The notes beneath the pieces are model-generated. The model did no database searches, was not told the origin of the DNA, and was given only the letters and a program-made list of their open reading frames with translations. 62,902 nt of DNA from Alloprevotella sp. OH1205_COT-284 (GTDB lineage: Bacteria; Bacteroidota; Bacteroidia; Bacteroidales; Bacteroidaceae): the NCBI RefSeq assembly GCF_003859795.1, contig NZ_RQYI01000011.1, positions 1 through 62,902 on the forward strand, given 5' to 3'. The translations under genes were made by a program, and so were the position numbers. This document shows, piece by piece, positions 39,664-48,300 of the stretch. Each line of letters opens with the position of its first letter. Within the stretch, counting starts at the first letter, position 1.

Positions 39664-40158
39664 TCCCCATAATTTTGTTTTTTTGCCGTTTTGCCTCCGC
39701 TAAAACATCTATCCTGCTGACCAAGAGCAAGTTTCGTGCGAAGGCAAGTGAAGGCAAAGCTCCCGGCACTTTCTTAATTCCTTGAAAATCAACACATATA
39801 CGGTGAAGGCAAAATGAGGGTTTTGCCTTCACTTGCTTTCACGGTCGTGGTGCGCAGAAATGCCATTTTCCAAGGCGGTGAAAGCAAAAAAGAGCAACAA
39901 CAAACTGATTTTCAAAAGTTTGAAAAAGAGATTTTCATTTTGCCTTCACTTGCCTTCACTGAAAACAAACTGGCAGTCAGCACTTTGACCCGTTTTGCGA
40001 AGGCAGCGGAGGCAAAATTCAAACACAAGTGTACGCGCGTGCGCGCGAGAGGAGGCGTTTCGGCATGCCAACGGGGAGCAGATTGTACAACCTTGGGGAT
40101 AGAAAGATTTACCTTTGAGGTAGAAAAAATTATCTCAAAGGTAGAAAATTCTATTCGT
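39664..40158 (+). repeat. composite intergenic repeat element, copy 2
   Basis: It starts CCCCATAATTTTG and continues with T-run, GCCGTTTTGCCTCCGC, GTGCGAAGGCAAGTGAAGGC, then TTTTGCCTTCACTTGC and its complement. After GCGAAGGCAGCGGAGGC come the alternating box TACGCGCGTGCGCGCGAGAG (40032-40051) and 21-bp units near 40071, 40092, 40113 and 40134. It lies between the converging 3' ends of the S41 and WYL genes and contains no credible gene. Confidence 0.8.
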
Positions 40159-40180
40159 TACCTTTTTTCATCCGCTCGGC

Positions 40181-41101
40181 TTAGTGCACTTCCACCGACA
40201 GCGGCCGTTGCAGCCGTGCCTGCATGGTTGTGCGCAGATAGTGCTCGAAATCGGGCGAATCGACGACTTCGATGTCTTCCATGAGACCGAGCACAAACCG
40301 CCCCACTCCCTTCATCGAGCAAAACTCGGCATTGAGCAACCAATGTTCACTGTCTGTCGGCGAAAGAAAGGCGTCGGCCTGCGGATACTCCTCCAACAAC
40401 ACCGACTTGGCCAGCAAACCCAGCCGAAGCCGTATGCGCGTGCGCTCCTCGCCGCTGAAATGAAACAGATCGACGTAGAGCGGTTTGTGGCGGTCGGCGT
40501 GATCCCAGCGCAAATCGAGCAAAACCACCTCGTCCGCTCGCGAGAGATTGAAGGTTTTGTTCATTTCCGACGACACCTCGTAGCACCTCACCTCTCTGTT
40601 GCCCGGCAGGAAAGAATAGGGTTCGACGATGCGGTCGCGCTTTCGGCGGCTGTGGGGCGAGGCATATCCGCGCAGCAAAACAACACGCTGCTGACGAATG
40701 GCTTCAAAGACGGCACGAATGTTGGCACCGGCGGTTTCATCGACATCGTGGGGAATGAGGACACCTCCGTCGTGGATGCGAGCCAACTTTTCGCGCAATC
40801 GGGTCACTTGTGCCGAACGGGTCTTAACGGAGGTGAGGATTTGCGCAAGGGTCACCACCTCATCGGGAGAGAAATGCAAACGTGCACTGACTGCTTCCAA
40901 AAACGGTGCTTCGGGCGAAAGCCGATAGCGACGACCGCGCTTTTCGAGAGGAAGCCCGACATCGGGGAAGCGGACGAGGTTGCGATAGACCGTGCGAGGA
41001 TGCAGGCCGGTGCGGTCGGCCATTTCGGAAACGGTGAGAAAGCGGCCTTGTGCCAAAAGGGTGATCAGGCGGAGCTGATAGGCGAGTTTTTCATATTCCA
41101 T
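40181..41101 (-). CDS. WYL domain transcriptional regulator
   Basis: The 306-residue protein has an N-terminal winged helix-turn-helix (FLTVSEMADRTGLHPRTVYR, about 21-40). A WYL-type ligand-sensing domain follows (about 130-220, with the VVLLRGYASPHSRRK segment and VEPYSFLPG), then a WCX-like C-terminal region. WYL proteins sense nucleotides or nucleic acid and often control DNA-damage or phage-defence genes, but no defence genes are adjacent. I chose Met at 41101 because the -7 element at 41110-41117 lies inside the longer frame. The divergent neighbour is the HIT gene. Confidence 0.85.
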   Translation of the reverse strand: MEYEKLAYQLRLITLLAQGRFLTVSEMADRTGLHPRTVYRNLVRFPDVGLPLEKRGRRYRLSPEAPFLEAVSARLHFSPDEVVTLAQILTSVKTRSAQVTRLREKLARIHDGGVLIPHDVDETAGANIRAVFEAIRQQRVVLLRGYASPHSRRKRDRIVEPYSFLPGNREVRCYEVSSEMNKTFNLSRADEVVLLDLRWDHADRHKPLYVDLFHFSGEERTRIRLRLGLLAKSVLLEEYPQADAFLSPTDSEHWLLNAEFCSMKGVGRFVLGLMEDIEVVDSPDFEHYLRTTMQARLQRPLSVEVH

Positions 41102-41109
41102 CTTGGATG

Positions 41110-41117
41110 CAAAACTA
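41110..41117 (-). promoter_or_regulatory. -7 element of the WYL regulator gene
   Basis: The minus strand reads TAGTTTTGC, only 8 bp from the chosen ATG. This gives a nearly leaderless transcript, or the start may be further in. The -33 element is weak. Confidence 0.45.
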
Positions 41118-41269
41118 CAAATTATTCTCGGGGCATCGCAGCGGACTTTCCGTTTTTTCATCGAAGAGAGTCGAATGCGTGAAAAATGACAACAAATTCG
41201 AGCCGTAAGGTTTCTTTATCCTCTTTCTTTTGCTTATATTCGCGTCATATAACCCCCAAAAACGCGCTT

Positions 41270-41668
41270 ATGTCTATTTTCAGCAAAATCGCCGCAGGAG
41301 AAATCCCCTCCTACAAATGTGCGGAAAGCGAACGCTTTTATGCTTTTCTCGACATCAATCCCGTGGCCAAAGGACACGTTCTCGTCATTCCCCGTCAGGA
41401 AACCGACTATATCTTCGACCTCGACGACGCCACACTCGCCGAAATGCACATTTTCGCCAAACGCGTGGCCAAATCGCTCGAAACCGTCGTGCCCTGCCGC
41501 AAGGTGGGAATGGCCGTGATCGGGCTCGAAGTGCCTCACGCACACATTCACCTCATTCCCATTCGCGAGGAGAGCGACATGGATTTCCGAAAACCCAAAC
41601 TTCAACTCGCCGCCGAAGAGATGAAAGCTCTCGCCGAGGCGATTTACACTCATTTCAACGCACAATAA
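41270..41668 (+). CDS. HIT family protein (Hint-type nucleotide phosphoramidase)
   Basis: The 132-residue protein carries the histidine triad His90-Ala-His92-Ile-His94-Leu-Ile-Pro. The N-terminal SIFSKIAAGEIPSYKCAES and FLDINPVAKGHVLVIPRQ match Hint-type enzymes. These hydrolyse adenosine phosphoramidates or related AMP conjugates. ATG 41270 was chosen; the longer frame upstream has no family similarity. It is 13 bp before the fucosidase gene. Confidence 0.95.
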   Translation: MSIFSKIAAGEIPSYKCAESERFYAFLDINPVAKGHVLVIPRQETDYIFDLDDATLAEMHIFAKRVAKSLETVVPCRKVGMAVIGLEVPHAHIHLIPIREESDMDFRKPKLQLAAEEMKALAEAIYTHFNAQ

Positions 41669-41681
41669 GCCTATCGACTTT

Positions 41682-44159
41682 ATGCGAAAACAACTTCTCA
41701 CCTCTTTTCTCTCCGTCGCCGCAATGGCGGCTTTTGCCCAAGTGCCGGCCGGACACACCATTTGGCTCGACACCCCCTCTTCGCTCAAAGGAGCATCCGT
41801 ATGGTTCGGCGGACAGCCCGAAAAGTTCAATGCGCAAAACAAGCCCGTTTCGGCCGGCGACGGAGCACGCAATCCCGACCAAGAATGGGAACGGCGATCG
41901 ATGCCGATCGGCAACGGCAGCTTGGGAGCCAACGTGCTGGGGTCGGTGACGACAGAGCGCATCACACTCAACGAAAAAACACTCTGGCGCGGCGGGCCGG
42001 GCGTGAAAGGAGGTGCTGCCCACTATTGGGACACCAACAAGCAGAGCGCACACGTGTTGAAAGAAATACGCCGTGCCTTCACCGACGGAGATTGGGACAA
42101 GGCCGCACGGCTCACACAAGACAACTTCAACGGAAAAGCGGCCTATAATGCCCGCGGAGAAGAGAGCTTCCGCTTCGGTTCGTTCACCACGATGGGCGAA
42201 TTGCTCATCGGCACCGGCATCGAAGAGAGCGGCGTGAGCCGATATGTACGCGCGCTTTCGGTAGACTCGGCTTTTGCGACGGTCAATTTCACCGCGGCCG
42301 ACGGCACTCGCTACGAGCGGCGGTCTTTTGCTTCCTATCCCGACAATGTCATCGCCATCCGTTTCTCGGCCTCACGACCCGGTCGGCAAAACCTGTCTTT
42401 GTCTTATTCGCCCAATCCCTGCGCCGAGGGTATGATCAGTGCCGAGGGCGACAACGGCCTGGTGTATCGCGCCAAACTCGACAACAACGGCATGGCCTTT
42501 GTGGTGCGCCTGCGGGCTATCGCGAAAGGGGGACACCTCTCCAACGCCAACGGCCGATTGACCGTTTCGGGAGCCGATGAAGTGCTCTTTCTCCTCACCG
42601 CCGACACGGATTATCGCATCAACTACAATCCCGACTTCACCGACGACAAGGCCTATGTCGGCACCAATCCCGACGCCACGACCGAACAATGGATGAAGCG
42701 TGCCGCCCACAAAAGCTACGACAAGCTCTTTGCCGCACACCTCAAAGACTATCACGCCCTCTATCGCCGCGTCCGTCTTGATCTGGCCGCACAGCCCAAT
42801 GCCTTGCCGACAGACCGACGACTGGAAGCCTATCGAAAAGGCGCGATTGACAGAGGGCTTGAAGAACTCTATTTTCAATTCGGACGCTATCTGCTGATCG
42901 CATCCTCGCGCCCCGGCAACCTGCCGGCCAATCTGCAAGGCATTTGGCACAACAACGTCGATGGGCCGTGGAGAGTGGACTATCACAACAACATCAATCT
43001 CCAAATGAACTACTGGCCGGCACTCACCACCGCCCTGCCGGAGTGTACCGAACCGCTCACCGATTTCATCAACACGCTTCGCAAACCCGGTGCCGTAACG
43101 GCCAAAAGCTATTTCAACGCCCGCGGCTGGATGGCCGGAATCAGCGGAAACCCGTTCGGCTTCACCGCGCCGCTGCGCGACAAAGATATGTCGTGGAACT
43201 ACAACCCCGTGGCTGCGCATTGGCTCGCCACGCACCTGTGGGAGTACTATGAGTTTACGCGCGACAAGAAGTTTCTTCGCGAAGTGGCCTACCCCGTACT
43301 CAAAGAGTGCGCACAGTTTTCAGAAGATTTTCTGTGGCAAAAGGCCGACGGCACTCTGACCGCCGCACCCTCCACTTCGCCCGAACACGGCCCCGTCGAT
43401 GAGGGAACGACGTTCACCCACGGCGTAATACGCGAAAACCTGCTGCAAGCCATTTCGGCCGCCGACGCACTCGGAGTGGACGAAAGGGATGTGGCCACTT
43501 GGATGGACATTCTCAACCGTTTGCTGCCCTACAAAATCGGACGCTACGGGCAGCTCATGGAATGGAGCACGGACATCGACGACCCGAAATCTTCGCACAG
43601 ACACGTCAATCATCTGTTCGGGCTTCATCCGGGATCGACGATTTCACCGCTCACCACTCCCGAACTGGCCGAAGCCTCGCGCGTGGTGCTCAATCATCGC
43701 GGCGACGGAGCAACGGGTTGGTCTATGGGCTGGAAACTCAATCAATGGGCACGACTGCACGACGGCAACAGAAGCTATAAACTCTTTGCCAATTTGCTGA
43801 AAGACGGCACCGCCGACAATCTTTGGGATATGCACCCACCCTTTCAAATCGACGGAAACTTCGGCGGCACGGCCGGCATTGCCGAGATGCTCCTGCAAAG
43901 TCATGCCGGCTGCCTGCACCTGCTCCCCTCCCTGCCCGATGCTTGGGCAAACGGCTGTGTGAGCGGTCTGCGTGCGCGTGGGGCATTTGTGGTCGATATG
44001 ACATGGAGCAACGGTAAGCTGAGCAGCGTCAGCGTGACCTCGCTGGCCGGCGAAGATTGTACTTTGCGCTATGGAGAAAAGACCATCGTCATACCGACAA
44101 AAAAGGGCAAGACCTATCGCTTCAAACCATACGGCAACACGCTGAAAGTCGTTTCTTGA
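41682..44159 (+). CDS. GH95 alpha-L-fucosidase, exported
   Basis: The signal peptide (about 1-20, ending AAFAQ) is followed by a GH95 beta-sandwich with MPIGNGSLGANVLGSV and LNEKTLWRGGP. The (alpha/alpha)6 barrel has NLQGIWHNNVDGPWRVDYHN (about 417), NLQMNYWPAL with the catalytic Asn region, APSTSPEHGPVDEG (about 565, candidate acid) and HPPFQIDGNFGG (about 720). GH95 enzymes remove alpha-1,2-fucose (some alpha-L-galactose) by inversion. At 825 residues it is a normal length. Together with the GH2 galactosidase it suggests host mucin or xyloglucan use; this is inferred. Confidence 0.93.
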   Translation: MRKQLLTSFLSVAAMAAFAQVPAGHTIWLDTPSSLKGASVWFGGQPEKFNAQNKPVSAGDGARNPDQEWERRSMPIGNGSLGANVLGSVTTERITLNEKTLWRGGPGVKGGAAHYWDTNKQSAHVLKEIRRAFTDGDWDKAARLTQDNFNGKAAYNARGEESFRFGSFTTMGELLIGTGIEESGVSRYVRALSVDSAFATVNFTAADGTRYERRSFASYPDNVIAIRFSASRPGRQNLSLSYSPNPCAEGMISAEGDNGLVYRAKLDNNGMAFVVRLRAIAKGGHLSNANGRLTVSGADEVLFLLTADTDYRINYNPDFTDDKAYVGTNPDATTEQWMKRAAHKSYDKLFAAHLKDYHALYRRVRLDLAAQPNALPTDRRLEAYRKGAIDRGLEELYFQFGRYLLIASSRPGNLPANLQGIWHNNVDGPWRVDYHNNINLQMNYWPALTTALPECTEPLTDFINTLRKPGAVTAKSYFNARGWMAGISGNPFGFTAPLRDKDMSWNYNPVAAHWLATHLWEYYEFTRDKKFLREVAYPVLKECAQFSEDFLWQKADGTLTAAPSTSPEHGPVDEGTTFTHGVIRENLLQAISAADALGVDERDVATWMDILNRLLPYKIGRYGQLMEWSTDIDDPKSSHRHVNHLFGLHPGSTISPLTTPELAEASRVVLNHRGDGATGWSMGWKLNQWARLHDGNRSYKLFANLLKDGTADNLWDMHPPFQIDGNFGGTAGIAEMLLQSHAGCLHLLPSLPDAWANGCVSGLRARGAFVVDMTWSNGKLSSVSVTSLAGEDCTLRYGEKTIVIPTKKGKTYRFKPYGNTLKVVS

Positions 44160-44271
44160 AAAACGCCTCGTTCTTGGGCGGAGTTTGCCTCAAAGGACAC
44201 TGCCCAACTCCTCAAAACAGCCCGCCCCTTCAAAACACCCAACTCCACGCACATAATAATCTGATAATCAA
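44160..44271. other. intergenic sequence after the fucosidase gene
   Basis: No gene; ends in an AT-rich stretch that leads into the promoter at 44272. Confidence 0.4.
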
Positions 44272-44302
44272 TTTTCATATTTTAGTGACGGCGTAGTTTT
44301 GC
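44272..44302 (+). promoter_or_regulatory. promoter of a candidate small RNA
   Basis: TTTT at 44272-44275 (weak -33), 19-nt spacer and TAGTTTTG at 44295-44302 followed by C. Confidence 0.5.
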
Positions 44303-44307
44303 AGCGG

Positions 44308-44390
44308 TTTCAAAACCGCCCGCTCAAAACAAGTGAGATCGAAAAACACAACAAAGGGATGCCTCCTCGGAAGCATCCCTTTGTTGTTGG
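44308..44390 (+). ncRNA. candidate ~80-nt small RNA
   Basis: The promoter at 44272-44302 reads directly into a short sequence ending in a strong terminator, with no open frame. A hairpin GCGGTT-TCAA-AACCGC at 44305-44320 straddles the expected start site. The fucosidase gene ends 113 bp before the -33, so this promoter has no known coding gene to serve on this strand. Confidence 0.4.
44348..44387. terminator. bidirectional terminator between converging genes
   Basis: ACAACAAAGGGATGC (44348-44362) is perfectly complementary to GCATCCCTTTGTTGT (44373-44387), with a 10-nt loop. It separates the plus-strand fucosidase/small RNA from the minus-strand rlpA. Confidence 0.85.
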
Positions 44391-44432
44391 AAGTGATCGA
44401 ACAAGCCCGAACGGAGATCTTGGACGATCTTG

Positions 44433-45041
44433 TTATTTCTTCTGCGCCGCGGCCATGGAGCGTTGCGGTTGCACGCGATAGCGTGGTTGCTCCTTCTTGG
44501 CTACGAAATTTTCGCTTTGTTTCGCGACATTGTTTTTGGCCATTTCTCGACGATGATTGGCGCGTTGCTGCCATTCGGTCATCGTGAAGTAGCGTCCCGT
44601 CATCGGATCCAAAAGTTGGAGTTCGGGAAGTGCAGGAGTTTCTTCAGCTTGTCCCTTTTCGGAATCTTTCGGGATGAAGCCAACCTTGGTGATTTCCACT
44701 TTGGCCACTCCGACGCGAATCATGTCAATTTCTTTGGCAGCGGCTTTGGAAAGGTCAATCACGGTGTTGCGGCGGAAAGGGCCGCGGTCGGTCACTCTCA
44801 CCACGACTTCTTTGCCGTTTTTCGGATTGCGCACATGGAGCAGTGTGCCAAAAGGCAGCGTGCGGTGTGCACAAGTCAAAGAGTCTTGATTGAAGATTGA
44901 ACCATCGGCGGCACGGCGGCCATGCCATTTGTCGCCGTAGTAAGTGGCGTTGCCCACTTTCGTCGTTTCGTTCTGTGCCACTGACAGTTTGGCAAAAGCC
45001 AAAACTGCAATCGAACAGAGGAAAAGAGTTTTAAAAGTCAT
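44433..45041 (-). CDS. rlpA: septal ring lytic transglycosylase RlpA-like lipoprotein-less form
   Basis: RlpA-type enzymes cleave peptidoglycan strands lacking stem peptides. The 202-residue protein starts MTFKTLFLCSIAVLAFAKLS (signal peptide ending SVAQ). The double-psi beta-barrel has ATYYGDKWHGRRAADG (about 32-47) and the catalytic motif LPFGTLLHVRN, then VVRVTDRGPFRRNTVIDLSK with its Asp. The C-terminal 80 residues are polar and basic, with no SPOR domain. There is no lipobox, unlike E. coli RlpA. It has its own promoter. Confidence 0.88.
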   Translation of the reverse strand: MTFKTLFLCSIAVLAFAKLSVAQNETTKVGNATYYGDKWHGRRAADGSIFNQDSLTCAHRTLPFGTLLHVRNPKNGKEVVVRVTDRGPFRRNTVIDLSKAAAKEIDMIRVGVAKVEITKVGFIPKDSEKGQAEETPALPELQLLDPMTGRYFTMTEWQQRANHRREMAKNNVAKQSENFVAKKEQPRYRVQPQRSMAAAQKK

Positions 45042-45166
45042 TATAATTTGATTTCCGACAAGGTGGCGACGAGAACGCATTCCACGCTCTATCGGCCTGC
45101 ACTCAAAAAATGAGGAGTCGTTGTCGCAACAGGACTTTCGACTCGGCCTTGCCATATTAGCGTCGG

Positions 45167-45197
45167 CAAAGGTACTACATCAAAAAAGCGGCAGCAA
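45167..45197 (-). promoter_or_regulatory. rlpA promoter
   Basis: On the minus strand: TTG (45197-45195), a 20-nt spacer and TACCTTTG (45174-45167). It implies a leader of about 118 nt. Confidence 0.7.
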
Positions 45198-45275
45198 CCT
45201 TTTCTGCAACATAATCAGGGTTTTAACTTTTATACCCATAGCTTTTGACATTCCAAAGGTTGCAAAAACAGCGAT

Positions 45276-45312
45276 AAAAAGCCGGACACGACCAACAAAG
45301 GCCATGTCCGGC
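45276..45312 (-). terminator. terminator after the alpha-2-macroglobulin gene
   Basis: On the minus strand GCCGGACA (45312-45305) pairs with TGTCCGGC (45288-45281), followed by a T5 run. Confidence 0.8.
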
Positions 45313-45324
45313 ATAAAGAAAAAG

Positions 45325-48300
45325 TTATCGACCGAGGGTCTTGACTACGATGTGGGAGGAGTTGCCCGTAAATTCGGGAGCAAAGACGCATTCGAGCGTT
45401 CCGAGACCACCGTCGAAGCGGCCGGCGCGATCGACAAACATCTCCTCGGCGAAGACGTGGCGGCCTTTGGCAAGATGCTCCGTGAAATACTCGTTTGCAC
45501 TATCGCGCACCATGCGGTAGAAAGCCAATGAATGTTGCCAAGAATAGCCCGAAAGCGGATGAGCCGTTTCGAAGCAGGCCGGGCGTGAAGAGCGCAAAAC
45601 GACGTGATCGAAATCGCGATCGGCGACGAGAGTGTAAACCCAGCGAACGCGGTCGCCGATGTGGATCGGAGTGTCGGTTTCGCCCTTTTGATTGAGCGCG
45701 ACAGGCTGCCACTCAGTGCCTTTTTTGATTTCAAGACGGCGTTCGAGGTGCAAACCGTTGCCCTTGGCTGCGGCCTTGGCTGCGGGCAGGCGATAGGTGG
45801 CCGTCACGGCGCCCCATGCCAAACCTGCGTTGGCGTCATCGGGTTGGCGCAGCAGAGCGTAAACGGCGTCGACCGTGGCGCGCGACGTGTTCCAAACCTG
45901 CGTGCGCTTCGATTGAAGAAGCCAGAGTTTCATTTCGTCCACAAGTTGCCGGACGCTCATTCCGCCCAATGCTTCTTCCGGATTTGTCAGACGATCGAGA
46001 GCCTCCATGGCAAAGATTTGCGTCGGGATACGATAGCTTGCATATCCCTGCAAGGCTCGATCGGTGTCGAAATAACGTCCCATTTCTTCCGAAAAGACCG
46101 TGTGTTCAATCACACTTCGGAGTGCCAATCGAGCTTCGGCATCGTGCTTTGTTCCGGCCAACACCACAGCTTGTCCGCTCTTGCCATACATTGACATTTC
46201 CTTACGGTGGTGTGCTGCGCGCGAAAGCAAATAATTCACGTCGGACGACGGCTTGCGACCGAGCAAACAATCGATGTAGAGATATCGCCAATGAACTTCT
46301 CCGAGATAAAAAGAAGGTTGTTTTTCTTCTTTCATCTTTTCCACCTCATTGCGAATAAAATGATCAAGATATCGCACGGCACGCTGCAACATCGGGCGGA
46401 AATGCTGTTCTCCGGTCAGTACGGAAAGACGAGCGAGCAACAAGGTGATGTCCGCCGTTATCCATGCGGAAGTGTGCATGCCCGGATACCATGCCCAACC
46501 ACCTTCTCCACTTTGAAGTTCTCGCAAACGATCGACCGCTTCGGCACGCCGTGCGGCCAATTCAGCAGATTCGATCGCAAGATACTGCGGAAGAGCAGCG
46601 ACCAATTCAATGGCATAAAGGGCGATGGCCTTGTCTATGGAGGATTCGCCTTTATTTTCTAATAATTTCGGTACGACATTCGTCACTTCACTTCGGGCAT
46701 CACGGCAGGTATCCACGGATAATTCGGGATGTACACCGGCTTCCAACTCTCCTAATAGGCGTCGGCGAGCTTCCGTTTCTTTTTGCGTGTAATTCTCTCC
46801 CGATTTCACCGTAAAAGGAACAGCGTGGGTGAGCGTAATTTGGCGCGAAAGAATCGGAATAACGCGCTCTTCTCCGTCACTGTAAGTTTCGGATTTTGCG
46901 ATGACTCGGGCAATGAGTTCGGTGTGTCCCGTGGGCACGGCATAAGAAAAAGACGTGTTTAGGCTTTTGCCGGGAGCAAGCTCGAAAGGCTTACGGAACT
47001 TTTTCAGCATCTTTCCGTTGGAATCGCTCAATATGAAATGCAAAATGCCTTTTTGCTCGATTTCATCGACATTTCTCACCGTCACCGAAAAGTCGGTTTC
47101 ATCGCCTTCACGCAGAAAACGAGGCAGGGCGGCTTCTGCCATGAGGAGTTTTCGGGCAACGATATTTTCCGTCAGTAGCGCATGCCGCAACTCGGCATCA
47201 TGAGCAAACACATTCAGTTGCCATTGCGTAAGACTTTCGGGGAGCGTGAAACGAAGAGTGACTTCTCCTTTCTTATCGGTGCGCAAGCGAGGAAGGAAAA
47301 AGGCGGTTTCATCGAAATTTCGTCTGATCGTCATTGCGTCGAAATCGAAAGTATCGCTTTTTTCTTCTGCCGTGGTTGTTTGAGGAGCTGTTTCTGCATC
47401 CTCAGACACAGACACAGAAATATTGCCGGTCATCTCGTTCACTTTCGACAATCCGCGAATACGCAGAGCCGGTTTCTTCGCTCCGAATCCTACGGTGTAT
47501 CTCCGATTGTAGGAAAACATATCTTCGCGCCATCGTGTCCAAGAAAGCAGGGGGACGTCGCGATATTTCACCTCGTAAGTTGCGGAAAGCGAAGGTGTAT
47601 AAGCAGAAAAACATTGCGTATGAACAAGAGGTTTATTGCGACTGAAATAAAGAGAGAAGTTCCATTTATTCGTGGCAAAAGTATTGAGCGAGGCATCGTA
47701 TAATGTGGCCAACACATTCGCGGTTGCAGTTTTTCCATCAGGATGTTTCACCGAAAGCGTCCATTCCTCTTCCTGCCCGGGCTGCAATCGAGAGCGGAAA
47801 GTTTTCCAACTTAAAACGAGACGCTTATCAGGGCGTGGCCGTTCGAGAAGTATCTTTTGGGAAATAAGCTTTCCATTCTTAACGGCAGCATAATAAGCCA
47901 CGGCAGCATCTCCATAAGTATCTTTCCATTGATGAATAAAAGTAGCACTGTCAGTCACGGCGAAAATTTTGCTTTCAAGCAATCCGCCCTCAAAGGAAAC
48001 AAGATCGTAGTGTACAAACATCGGAGCACTGATAGCGACCTTGAAAATTCCTTTCTCTTTATCGGCAATCACCTCTATCGGCTTTCTTGCTTCTGTCGGT
48101 TTTGGGAAAGGCTTCGATGAACGCACGAGCACGCTTCTGGTGCCAATTTGTGTTTCCCCATTCTCTGCCAACACTTCGGCCGACAACGTGAAATAGTGGG
48201 AGTTTTTTGGGGAAATAGTATCTCCCAATTGTACTTCGATTTGAAAAAAGCCGTTTTCATCGGTCGACAGCTCACCAGACTGATTGTAAACCAATTGGTT

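Noticed and set aside
40184-41182. 332-residue plus-strand frame opposite the WYL regulator
   Set aside because: Shadow; helix-turn-helix and WYL patterns are on the minus strand.
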